Assembly: GCA_946622925.1 (NCBI GenBank)
Contig: CAMOQM010000037.1
Span: 1 to 7,981, forward strand
Reading direction: 5' to 3'
DNA: 7,981 nucleotides
DNA from: an uncultured Caryophanales bacterium
GTDB lineage: Bacteria; Bacillota_I; Bacilli_A; RFN20; CAG-826
The notes beneath the pieces are model-generated. The model was given only the letters and a program-made list of their open reading frames with translations, did no database searches and was not told the DNA's origin. Numbering within the stretch: position 1 is the first letter of the stretch; the number at the start of each line of letters is the position of its first letter. The translations under genes and the position numbers were made by a program. Shown one piece after another: positions 1 to 7,238 of this stretch.

Positions 1-3000
1 GCCTACTTACCTACCGGCTTACGTTCCGTAACCTTAGATAGAGTAACCTCCATCCCGGCCAAAGCCTTCTATGGCCTCGTCAACCTTGAGAATGTCTCAC
101 TCTATGAGATTGCCGAAGTTGGAGACTCGGCGTTTGAAGGCTGCGTTAACTATTCCTATCGCTTATCCATGCCTTATGCCACTTCCATCGGCAATCGGGC
201 CTTCTATGGTTGCGCCTTGCTTAATCCCGATGTCCTTGAACTTTCTAAGGAAGTTTACGTCGGCCCCGATGCCTTCTATGGCTGTGCCCAAGGCAGCAAC
301 AAAACCGTTTCTGGCAGTAAAGTTTCACAGGGCTACCACCAAGGCGAGATCGCGAGCTTAACTTTACTTGATCTACCATCCTACGAATTCGTCAAGCTCT
401 TCCCGACGACCAAGACCATTGCCTTCGAAACCTATGAAGTAGTGCTTGATGACGTCACTTATTATGTGCCTAAGTCACTTAAGCGCATCGTCTTGCAGGG
501 TATCACCTCGATTCCGGAGTCGATGTTCAAGGGCTTTACCTCCATTCGTGAAGTCTTCGTGCCTTCTAATCTTACCGAAGTCGGTAACAGCGCCTTCGAA
601 GGTTGCACATCCTTGATGGGCTTAGATTCCATCTCCGTGGCCTATGACCTAACCAGGGTTAACTTGCCATCAACGGTGGTTCGCGTTGGTGACCAAGCCT
701 TCAAAGGCTGCTCTTCCATATACGAACTTTCCGGAATCGACTACGCCACCTATATCGGCGACGAGGCGTTTGCCGATTGCTCCAATATCGAACGTTATAA
801 TGGCAGCTACCGTTACCTAAGTTTAACTAACGAAAACCGTACCTATCTTGGTAATCGAGCCTTTGCTAGTAACGCGATGACCGCCATTCTTGTGAAGCCC
901 GGTGCAGCTACCTTAGGTAGCAATATCTTCGAAGGGGCTTCTAACTTAACCAGCTTCTATGCCAACGTCTATGCTTCTTACTTTGGTAGCGAAATCCCCG
1001 CAACTCTCAAGCGTTTAACGCTAGATTGCGATATTCCCGCCTCCGCTTTTGCCAATATGCTTAAGGGCGAAACCGAAGTTACGATCAATGGGAAGGTGGG
1101 CGATAACGCCTTCGAAGGTTGCACTGGCATCACTAGGTTAAGCGGTACCGCTACCTCAATTGGTGAGGGAGCTTTCCGGGGTTGCGAGAACTTAAAGCGC
1201 ATCAATCAGCTTAAGGTGACCGCCATCGGGGATTATGCTTTCCAGGGTTGCTCATCATTAATTGACGTTCCTTGTAACACCGAACTTCTTACTATCGGTA
1301 ATTATGCCTTCCAAGGCTGTTCCGCCATCATCTCTGTCACATTAGGCAATAATGTCCAGACCGTCGGCGACTACGCCTTCGATGGCTGTAGTGGCTTAGT
1401 GCTATTCGCCGAAACTAGTGCCGAGGTCAGCTATGGCAAATCCATCCTAAGCAACGCCTCTAGGCTAAAGTACCTCACATTGCAACGCGCTGGCGATTTC
1501 ATCTCGCTATTTGGCAATTCCAGCGACACCGATTCCTATTACGGTATCTATAGGGATGGTAAATATATCCAAATTCCGTACACCTTAGAACGTATCGACT
1601 ATGCTTCCTCTACCCTTACCGAAGGTTTATTCAAAGACCTCATCAGTTTGATCACGGTGCGTCTTTCCGGCGAAGTCACCGATGTACCTGCCTATGCCTT
1701 CTATGGCTGCTCGTCACTAGAAAACATCATGGGACTAGAGACCTTCCAGCGTATCGGTGACTATGCCTTCTATGGCTGTGAGGACCTACGTGCCTTCTCT
1801 GACTATTATTCCAAGGTCTATAACCGCACTGCCACTACGAACTTCATGCAGGTCGAATCCATCGGCGCCCATGCCTTCCAAGGCGTTAGGAATATGCCGA
1901 ATATCTTCGACTTCTCCTATCTAAAGAGCATTGGCGACTATGCGTTTGAAGGTTCGGGACTAAGCCGGATAACCATTAACCCGTCTACTCAACTTGGCAT
2001 CGGTGTCCTCAAGGATTGTCCTATCCATGAACTGGTTTTAAACGCTATTCCCGAAGGCGGGTTACCTTATCTATTCGATGGCAACGAAGCTTCGGAGATC
2101 AATAGTTCCGCCACCTTACAAAACGGCGTGACTTACTATTTCCCCTCCATTGCCGTATTAAGAGTCAACGTCTCTTCCATCCCCGAACACTGCTTCGAGA
2201 ACCTAAAGACGGTCCAGGAATGGGATATCAAAGGCGTTAAGAGCATCGGAGCCTATGCCTTTGCTGGCTTTAGAAACGCCGATATCCAACACTATGGCAC
2301 GACCCTAAGGGAAGAAGACTTCAGCGAAGTCACCTCCATTGGCGATTACGCTTTCGCGGACTCCGATATTTATACTAGCGACCTTAGCAATGTTTCTTCT
2401 CTTGGACGCGGTATCTTCCAAGGCCAAAACATTTATGCTTTGTCCATCGGCAATCTGCCAGAAGCCGGTCTTGCTAGCCTATTTGGCGTAGTCCAAGAAC
2501 CTAGCTTCGAGCATTACAGTGTTAACGTCGGTGGAACGGATTATTTCATCCCCACCAACTTCCAGGCCATTGTCTTTAACGGCAACAAGTTGCCTGATAG
2601 TGCCTTCGCGGGCTTCCAATCCCTGAAGTATTTCGGAGATAACGGCCAAAGAGGTGTGGTGGTTATTCCTTCTACCATTGCCGAGGTCGGAACCAATGCC
2701 TTTGCCGGCACTTCCTTCGATACGCTTAAGGTCAGCAAGGCCACGACTTTGGCTAATAGTGCTTTCGCGGGTGCCTCCTTCACCTCGTTTGAGTATAACG
2801 GGCAACTAACCGCCACCGTGCTCGATGAACTATTTGGGGCGGAAGGCAAGACCAAATTAAAGAGCCTCACCTTCAATGAAGTAAGCTCCATCCCGGCTTA
2901 TTGCTTCGCTAACTTTAACCTCACTAGCCTTACCCTCAACGGCGAGATCACCTATTTCGGTGACTATGCCTTCTATGGAGCCTCCATCTTCAACCTTACC

Positions 3001-4002
3001 TTTGGCAATGGTTCGCCGTTTAAAGAAGGCAACCATGTCACCTATGTCGGCGACTATTCCTTGAATAATGGCTACTTCAGCGATATCTATCTAGGTTCTG
3101 AGCTAACTCACCTTGGTAATTATGCCTTCGGTTGGGGTTTAGCCATCCACTTCAATAGCGCGATCTTCGCCTCTTACACCCCGACGGCCATCCTCTATAG
3201 GTCTTATATAGTGGATGTCTATGTGGAAGGAGGTCTAGGCAACGTCAATTATGCCAAGCTCATCTATGGCGATGGCGAGACTTTGCCTGATGAAGTTAGG
3301 GAAGGCTATGACCATAACTATGTCCATGATTACTCCCTCCACGTTAATGGCAATGCCTCATCTATCGCGGATAATCGCTTCAAAGGCGACGAACACCTCG
3401 ATGGTATCTACTTCGAGAATCCAATCCTTTCCATCGGCGACAATGCCTTCGATGGCTGTAAGGGCTTATGTTCCTTCAATGGAGTCAATATCCTTGAAAG
3501 GGAAATTAACCTCGATGCTAACTTAACTAGCATTGGGGCCTATGCCTTCCGTGGCACGCAGCTACGAACCATCAACTTCAATGGCGGCAATCCAACTTTA
3601 GGTGAAGGGGCGTTCTTAGGCTCGACCATAGTTAGCGTCAATGGGTGTGAGAATTTGGCCACGATCTCGGCCCATGCCTTCGAAAAGACCCAGATCAACC
3701 ATATCGATAAGCTCACCAATTTGGTAACCATCGGTGATTATGCCTTCTATGACCTTAACGTCTTTAGTCGGCCTAGCTTCGATGTGGGCGATAAGTTAGC
3801 CTATATCGGCAGGGAAGCCTTCTATCTCACCAATGTGGAATACATCTATATCCCCGCTAGCGTCACCACTATCGGGGTCGCGGCCTTCTGGACCGCCCAC
3901 CAAGTCGATGTGGAAATAGAGCAAAGCCAGCAACCCTCAGGTTGGGTTGATTGGGCCGGCGACTCTAACATGGTCCACGTCAATTGGGGCGTTACTCGTT
4001 AA
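1..4002 (+). CDS. Giant BspA-like leucine-rich repeat (LRR_5) surface protein, 5'-truncated by window
   Basis: Frame 1 is open from the first base to the TAA at 4000-4002, giving 1333 residues; an internal ATG at 169 is not the true start, because the upstream codons already read as LRR repeat (for example VTSIPAKAFYGL). The protein is almost wholly LRR_5/BspA repeats of about 22-26 residues with the signature IGDYAFYGCSSL and variants. Seen over this is a larger order: six blocks open with a cap of the form LFG, then a Tyr-rich YYxP stretch and a SIPxxxF repeat, with caps at about 397, 979, 1507, 2071, 2479 and 2830. About 3180-3350 is a poorly repetitive spacer before a last LRR run. The C-terminus closes with a Trp-containing cap (PSGW, later VNWG). 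No LPXTG or C-terminal membrane anchor is visible; any signal peptide would lie outside the window. Family knowledge: BspA-type proteins are usually exported and bind host or bacterial partners. Ligand unknown. Confidence 0.93.
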   Translation, partial: AYLPTGLRSVTLDRVTSIPAKAFYGLVNLENVSLYEIAEVGDSAFEGCVNYSYRLSMPYATSIGNRAFYGCALLNPDVLELSKEVYVGPDAFYGCAQGSNKTVSGSKVSQGYHQGEIASLTLLDLPSYEFVKLFPTTKTIAFETYEVVLDDVTYYVPKSLKRIVLQGITSIPESMFKGFTSIREVFVPSNLTEVGNSAFEGCTSLMGLDSISVAYDLTRVNLPSTVVRVGDQAFKGCSSIYELSGIDYATYIGDEAFADCSNIERYNGSYRYLSLTNENRTYLGNRAFASNAMTAILVKPGAATLGSNIFEGASNLTSFYANVYASYFGSEIPATLKRLTLDCDIPASAFANMLKGETEVTINGKVGDNAFEGCTGITRLSGTATSIGEGAFRGCENLKRINQLKVTAIGDYAFQGCSSLIDVPCNTELLTIGNYAFQGCSAIISVTLGNNVQTVGDYAFDGCSGLVLFAETSAEVSYGKSILSNASRLKYLTLQRAGDFISLFGNSSDTDSYYGIYRDGKYIQIPYTLERIDYASSTLTEGLFKDLISLITVRLSGEVTDVPAYAFYGCSSLENIMGLETFQRIGDYAFYGCEDLRAFSDYYSKVYNRTATTNFMQVESIGAHAFQGVRNMPNIFDFSYLKSIGDYAFEGSGLSRITINPSTQLGIGVLKDCPIHELVLNAIPEGGLPYLFDGNEASEINSSATLQNGVTYYFPSIAVLRVNVSSIPEHCFENLKTVQEWDIKGVKSIGAYAFAGFRNADIQHYGTTLREEDFSEVTSIGDYAFADSDIYTSDLSNVSSLGRGIFQGQNIYALSIGNLPEAGLASLFGVVQEPSFEHYSVNVGGTDYFIPTNFQAIVFNGNKLPDSAFAGFQSLKYFGDNGQRGVVVIPSTIAEVGTNAFAGTSFDTLKVSKATTLANSAFAGASFTSFEYNGQLTATVLDELFGAEGKTKLKSLTFNEVSSIPAYCFANFNLTSLTLNGEITYFGDYAFYGASIFNLTFGNGSPFKEGNHVTYVGDYSLNNGYFSDIYLGSELTHLGNYAFGWGLAIHFNSAIFASYTPTAILYRSYIVDVYVEGGLGNVNYAKLIYGDGETLPDEVREGYDHNYVHDYSLHVNGNASSIADNRFKGDEHLDGIYFENPILSIGDNAFDGCKGLCSFNGVNILEREINLDANLTSIGAYAFRGTQLRTINFNGGNPTLGEGAFLGSTIVSVNGCENLATISAHAFEKTQINHIDKLTNLVTIGDYAFYDLNVFSRPSFDVGDKLAYIGREAFYLTNVEYIYIPASVTTIGVAAFWTAHQVDVEIEQSQQPSGWVDWAGDSNMVHVNWGVTR

Positions 4003-4119
4003 TTAGATGGCTCTGTAACTTCTGATGGGGTAGAAAGTGGTTATCAGGAAAACAACCGACCAAAGCTGTAACCTCATTAGAGCCGAGCGATAGCCGGCCG
4101 AAAGGGCGTCTTTCTGAAC
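4003..4119. other. Gene-free spacer with long foldable inverted-repeat core
   Basis: No ORF with a ribosome site is seen. Seen directly: GGCTCT (4009-4014) is complementary to AGAGCC (4079-4084), and GATGGGGT (4024-4031) pairs with the adjoining ACCTCATT (4071-4078) with two G-U pairs, leaving a 9-nt one-sided bulge. Inside, TGGTT (4038-4042) can pair with AACCG (4054-4058). CTGTAACTTC (4013-4022) is nearly repeated as CTGTAACCTC (4066-4075). There is no T-run after the stem, so it is not a standard intrinsic terminator for the LRR gene ending at 4002. It may be a 3'-UTR structure, a small RNA, or debris next to the insertion-sequence end. Confidence 0.4.
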
Positions 4120-4170
4120 TGTACCCCAAAGTCTGGACTGATATCAGTCTAAGGCTGGAGGGTATTTTTC

Positions 4171-4368
4171 ATGAAATGGTCGTTTGAGCAGAAACTTGCG
4201 TGGGTCAAGGCGGATCTGGCCAGGGAATTCGTCTCGATCCCAAAAGGGTTTACAGGAACCCTCAAGAGGTGGCACGGCAAATTAAACGCATGGGCCCATT
4301 AGGAAAAAGGTGTTAAACCCCGCAAATCACGATTTAATCCCTTGAAAATGAGGGTCATAGACCCTTAA
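4171..4368 (+). pseudogene. Decayed transposase orfA fragment
   Basis: ATG at 4171 follows GGAGGG with 8 nt spacing and reads MKWSFEQKLAWVKADLA and on for 43 residues to a TAG at 4300-4302. Read through that stop, the same frame continues as EKGVKPRKSRF for 21 more codons to a TAA at 4366-4368. The basic, Trp-rich opening and the EKGV..KPRKSRF style continuation look like the N-terminal helix-turn-helix half of an IS3-family OrfA in which internal codons have been lost. It has no counterpart of the rest of OrfA or of OrfB. Its last bases overlap the stop codon of the HD-GYP gene on the other strand. It could alternatively be expressed as a 43-residue peptide, but decay is the simpler reading. 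Confidence 0.5.
4344..4365 (-). terminator. Weak candidate terminator of the HD-GYP gene
   Basis: On the minus strand the final base of the stop codon begins a hairpin AGGGTC-TAT-GACCCT (4365-4351) followed by TCATTTTC. The stem has 6 pairs with a 3-nt loop, and the T-tract is short and interrupted, so this is a weak call. Its placement directly after the stop is what favours it. Confidence 0.3.
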
Positions 4369-6056
4369 TCGAGGCTTTTATAATATTCCTCTAGTTTTTC
4401 TTTGGCCCTAACATAATAAGGTTCAAGAGATTTATCGAAATGCTTGCCCATGCCATCCATAATGATGGAGTTAGCTTGTTCAAAGGACATCCTTTCTTTA
4501 TAGACGCGTTTAGAGACCAAGGCATCATAAACGTCAGCAATCGCCATGATACGAGCTTCATAGGGAATCTCTTCCCCTTTTAAACCCTTTGGATAGCCTG
4601 AGCCATCCCATCTTTCATGGTGATAATGGGCGACGTTGATGGCGATTTGATAGAATTCTTTGTCATCGGTGCCATCTAGGATTTGTTTGACAATCCTTGC
4701 TCCTTCCGCGGCATGGGTTTTCATGATGGCGAATTCTTCTGGGGTGTATTTACCGGGTTTTCTTAATATCGCGTCATCGACGGTTATTTTCCCTAAATCA
4801 TGCATAGGAGCGGCCTTGATCATGGCCTTGCAGAAGGATTCGGATAAATGGAGGTTAGGATCTTTCTTCATCTCATCAACGAGGATACGGACGCAGTCGC
4901 TGGTCCTTTTAATGTGGCCACCGGTGGAGTTGTCCCTACCTTCGACCATGGTAGCCATGCCTAGGACTAACTTATCGTGCATTTCGACGATACTGGCGGT
5001 TTTCTTTTTAACTTCTTCTTCGAGCTGGTTGTTATAGTTTTTGATAAGCTCGATATATTGTTGGTTAGCGGTATCGTCGGTTATAAAGAATTGATAGCCG
5101 CGGTGGGCGTGGCCGATATGCCCGATTTCTAATAATCCGATTTGGACTAAATAAACCTTGTCGCCTTTATGAATATATTGGATATCGTTTTCTTTGTTTT
5201 CTTCATAGGCCTTTATCCAAGGTAAGAATGTTTCGTTTGCCCAAGGGCTTTGTTTATCAACCACTAAATCTTTTAGTTCAGGAATCATCTCATTGGCGGT
5301 TTCATTGCTATCTAGATATTTCATCTTATGGTCAAAGGAGACAAAGCCGGTATTGCCTTTTTGGACCAAGGCATCAGTAACCGAATCAGAAGCATCGTAT
5401 AAGCGTAATCTTGAAGCGATGATTAAGTAGATAACCACCCCAAGGTTATAGGTGGCGGGTAAGATTTCGACCTTAGAGGTTATGATCCGACTTCCAAAGA
5501 ACCCAAAGACGGCGATAGTAACTGCTAAAACGATGAGGCCAAGGATGGTTCTTGAGACGTGCTTCTTCTTAACGAAACTATAAATTATGATAAAGATGGT
5601 GAAGGCATAATAAAGGGCGACCATCACATAGAAGACGGTATGCATGAAGCCATATTGCTTATTGGTGATATAAGAGGCTCCTCCAAAAGAGGCCAAGGAG
5701 GGCAGGCCTTTATAGAAAATATCTAAATGCCCGATGGTCAAAGAAGTGGAATATACTCCTGCAGATACTAAGACGATTAGGGCCCTTTGCCAGGGTTTAA
5801 TGGAAACCCCACAGATGTTACATATCAAAAACATCGCTGAGATTAAGACAAAGCATCCGCCTATATAACTTAGTTTTAGTCCAACGATGGCTTCTTTTAT
5901 ATCGGTGGCATTACCCATTACCACAAAGCCAAAGTTAATGACCGGCACCAAGATGGTGAGGATGGTTATGTTGATATCGAAATGCTTATGGAAGATGAAA
6001 GCATAAACAATCACCATCAAAAGAGAGAACGCGAGCATCGCGTAATAAAAACCCAT
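4365..6056 (-). CDS. 7TM-PAS-HD-GYP membrane signalling protein, predicted cyclic-di-GMP phosphodiesterase
   Basis: Residues are numbered from the upstream ATG at 6062, which gives 565 residues; the start chosen here is the third codon (ATG at 6056), because GGAG (6067-6064) lies 7 nt before it but only 1 nt before the ATG at 6062. About seven hydrophobic segments (roughly 3-21, 32-51, 66-84, 90-108, 138-164, 172-190, 202-217) with the LKLSYIGG motif (62-69) match the 7TM N-terminal sensor module of some histidine kinases. A PAS-like domain follows (about 233-330, with GFVSFDHKMKYLDSN), then a short coiled coil (about 340-365). The HD-GYP domain (about 366-565) keeps the metal ligands: H383, HDLGK (421-425), H450, HHE (481-483), the DGSGYP motif (486-491) and D510. 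The catalytic set appears complete, so hydrolysis of cyclic di-GMP to pGpG/GMP is expected from the family; activity and the sensed signal are inference. It is transcribed alone, divergently from the gene at 6176. Confidence 0.93.
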   Translation of the reverse strand: MGFYYAMLAFSLLMVIVYAFIFHKHFDINITILTILVPVINFGFVVMGNATDIKEAIVGLKLSYIGGCFVLISAMFLICNICGVSIKPWQRALIVLVSAGVYSTSLTIGHLDIFYKGLPSLASFGGASYITNKQYGFMHTVFYVMVALYYAFTIFIIIYSFVKKKHVSRTILGLIVLAVTIAVFGFFGSRIITSKVEILPATYNLGVVIYLIIASRLRLYDASDSVTDALVQKGNTGFVSFDHKMKYLDSNETANEMIPELKDLVVDKQSPWANETFLPWIKAYEENKENDIQYIHKGDKVYLVQIGLLEIGHIGHAHRGYQFFITDDTANQQYIELIKNYNNQLEEEVKKKTASIVEMHDKLVLGMATMVEGRDNSTGGHIKRTSDCVRILVDEMKKDPNLHLSESFCKAMIKAAPMHDLGKITVDDAILRKPGKYTPEEFAIMKTHAAEGARIVKQILDGTDDKEFYQIAINVAHYHHERWDGSGYPKGLKGEEIPYEARIMAIADVYDALVSKRVYKERMSFEQANSIIMDGMGKHFDKSLEPYYVRAKEKLEEYYKSLD

Positions 6057-6175
6057 TACCATACTCCATGATTATACAATCATCGGATGATTTGGTTTTT
6101 CTTTTTTCTAGTGGCAGAATTGTGGCAAGTGCCTATCTATAATAAGCTCGTTGTTAGAACAAGGAGGCCAAGATT
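6057..6175. promoter_or_regulatory. Divergent promoter region with GTGGCA direct repeats
   Basis: This 119-bp gap separates two divergent genes. For the plus-strand gene there is TATAAT at 6138-6143 and a strong AAGGAGG at 6161-6167, 8 nt before the ATG at 6176; no good -35 hexamer is seen. For the minus-strand gene there is TATAAT at 6076-6071, again without a good -35 but with an A-rich upstream tract (minus strand 6108-6094). GTGGCA occurs twice (6111-6116 and 6122-6127), 11 bp apart start to start, on the same face of the helix, and the second copy is part of GGCA-AG-TGCC (6124-6133). This arrangement could bind a regulator upstream of the 6138 box. Regulator identity is unknown. Confidence 0.5.
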
Positions 6176-7201
6176 ATGCCTAAACTTAGCAGAAAATCCC
6201 TTAGCGAAGTCAAATACGTATCCATGAAGGATTATTATGAGAACGTGGACAAGCTAAATACGTTAAAGGATAAATTGGCCTATACCACCAGATATATCCT
6301 TAGCCACGATTATTATGATTTGGAACACGATTATTCCTTTGCCGCCGTGGTCCAGATGGCTAGGGTCAAAATCGCCGAAAGCGCCGTTAAGGAAGCTAAG
6401 TTAGATCCCGCGGTTGAATTATTCTTAGGCAACCCCCAAGAATACATCAAAGGCGAAGCTAAGAAGCTTGTCGATTTAGTTAAAGAGGAAAATGTCAATC
6501 TTCCTGGCGAAGCCCCTCAAGCGGAGAATTGCCAAAGCATCATCGATAGGATGACCGGCGACTTCAACATCGAGGTCTTTGACTTAGATAACCGTTCCGC
6601 GGTCCTAGGCGTTAAATCTCGCTTAGAAAGCAATCTCGGCGGAAAGAAGGGTTTAGAAGACGTCATGGAGGCCACTAAGCCTAGCCTCTTCTCCAGAATC
6701 TTCTCCACCTCTTCCCCACAATTTGCCGCCTTAGAAGACGCCTATGATGCCTTCAATAATCCGAATAAAAATGGATTTGGCAATATGGATAATCTAGATA
6801 GGGCCGCCACCAATTACCTTAAGCATAAATTCCCCAAATGGGATCCTAGCCAGGAAATCCCCGCCGAAGCCTATTCCAAATTAAATCCCACCGAAATGGC
6901 TAAGGTTAACTTCTCCGTTGCCATCAAGAATTCCATAAAGGAACAAAAAGCCGTCGATGGCCCCTTCCATGCTCTAGTGGACGGTAGCAAGCTCAAAGAC
7001 CTCCATTATTCTGATCTTGCCGCAACGAAGGAGAACAACGTCATTGACTTAGAGCAGCAGGAGTTCCAAAACCAAGTTCAAGAAAACTTGGCTTCGGAGG
7101 AAGTCGATATCAACGCCCAAATTGACCTCGATGATTCTAATGACTTCAGACTTCTAAAAGACGACGTGGAAGAGGAAGGTCCAGCCATCTCCAATCAATA
7201 A
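6176..7201 (+). CDS. Uncharacterised 341-residue soluble protein with acidic C-terminal tail
   Basis: I do not recognise this protein. Start: ATG at 6176 is preceded by AAGGAGG (6161-6167) at 8 nt, as good a ribosome site as any in the window. The product begins MPKLSRKSLSEVKY and shows no signal peptide and no membrane segment, so it is probably cytoplasmic. The first ~105 residues are rich in charged, helix-favouring stretches (for example KDKLAYTTRYILSHDYYDLE and AKKLVDLVKEEN). The middle (about 120-260) is mixed, with a single Cys (119) and a single Trp (222). The last ~55 residues are strongly acidic and low in complexity (LEQQEFQNQVQE, DLDDSND, DDVEEEG). There are no recognisable catalytic motifs, no Walker motif and no helix-turn-helix I could identify. 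It is monocistronic: divergent from the HD-GYP gene and closed by its own terminator. Codon use resembles the neighbours, so recent transfer is not suggested. Function not assigned. Confidence 0.88.
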   Translation: MPKLSRKSLSEVKYVSMKDYYENVDKLNTLKDKLAYTTRYILSHDYYDLEHDYSFAAVVQMARVKIAESAVKEAKLDPAVELFLGNPQEYIKGEAKKLVDLVKEENVNLPGEAPQAENCQSIIDRMTGDFNIEVFDLDNRSAVLGVKSRLESNLGGKKGLEDVMEATKPSLFSRIFSTSSPQFAALEDAYDAFNNPNKNGFGNMDNLDRAATNYLKHKFPKWDPSQEIPAEAYSKLNPTEMAKVNFSVAIKNSIKEQKAVDGPFHALVDGSKLKDLHYSDLAATKENNVIDLEQQEFQNQVQENLASEEVDINAQIDLDDSNDFRLLKDDVEEEGPAISNQ

Positions 7202-7211
7202 TTATTACCCT

Positions 7212-7238
7212 AGCCGCCTAACCATGGGCGGCTTTTTT
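7212..7238 (+). terminator. Intrinsic terminator after the 341-residue gene
   Basis: AGCCGCC (7212-7218) and GGCGGCT (7227-7233) form a perfect 7-bp GC-rich stem with an 8-nt loop, running into TTTTTT (7233-7238). It starts 11 bases after the TAA at 7199-7201. There is no T-run on the other strand, so it acts only on plus-strand transcripts. Confidence 0.9.

Larger units (their letters stand above)
4120..4368 (+). mobile_element. Insertion-sequence remnant (IS3/IS150-like left end)
   Basis: The segment starts with TGTACCCCAAAGTCTGGACT (4120-4139), which resembles the terminal inverted repeats of IS3-family, IS150-like elements (TGTAC..ACCCCAAA..TTGGAC style). About 30 bases further in comes a good ribosome site (GGAGGG, 4157-4162) and an orfA-like start at 4171, the usual layout of an IS3 left end. 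A 14-bp perfect palindrome (4136-4149) sits between them. No right-hand inverted repeat, orfB or DDE transposase is present before the HD-GYP gene, so this is a truncated, immobile relic. The family assignment is by recollection of terminus and orfA style, not by a search. Confidence 0.55.

Noticed and set aside
1200..1800. Regularly repeated short DNA words suggesting a CRISPR-like array
   Set aside because: The repeats are degenerate at codon third positions and encode LRR units in frame; there are no constant repeats with unique spacers.
2479..2891. Antisense open frames inside the large LRR gene
   Set aside because: They lie opposite a clear repeat-protein frame, lack ribosome sites, and are explained by its biased codon use.
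4021..4036. Hammerhead-ribozyme-like word CTGATGG
   Set aside because: The core needs CUGANGA and a properly placed GAAA with three stems; the sixth and seventh bases and the stems do not fit.
4303..4400. Right-hand inverted repeat of the insertion-sequence remnant
   Set aside because: No reverse complement of TGTACCCCAAAG was found near the 3' side or in the HD-GYP gene.
4660..5037. Plus-strand open frame of 125 codons inside the HD-GYP gene
   Set aside because: It is antisense to the conserved HD-GYP core with no ribosome site; a shadow of the real gene.
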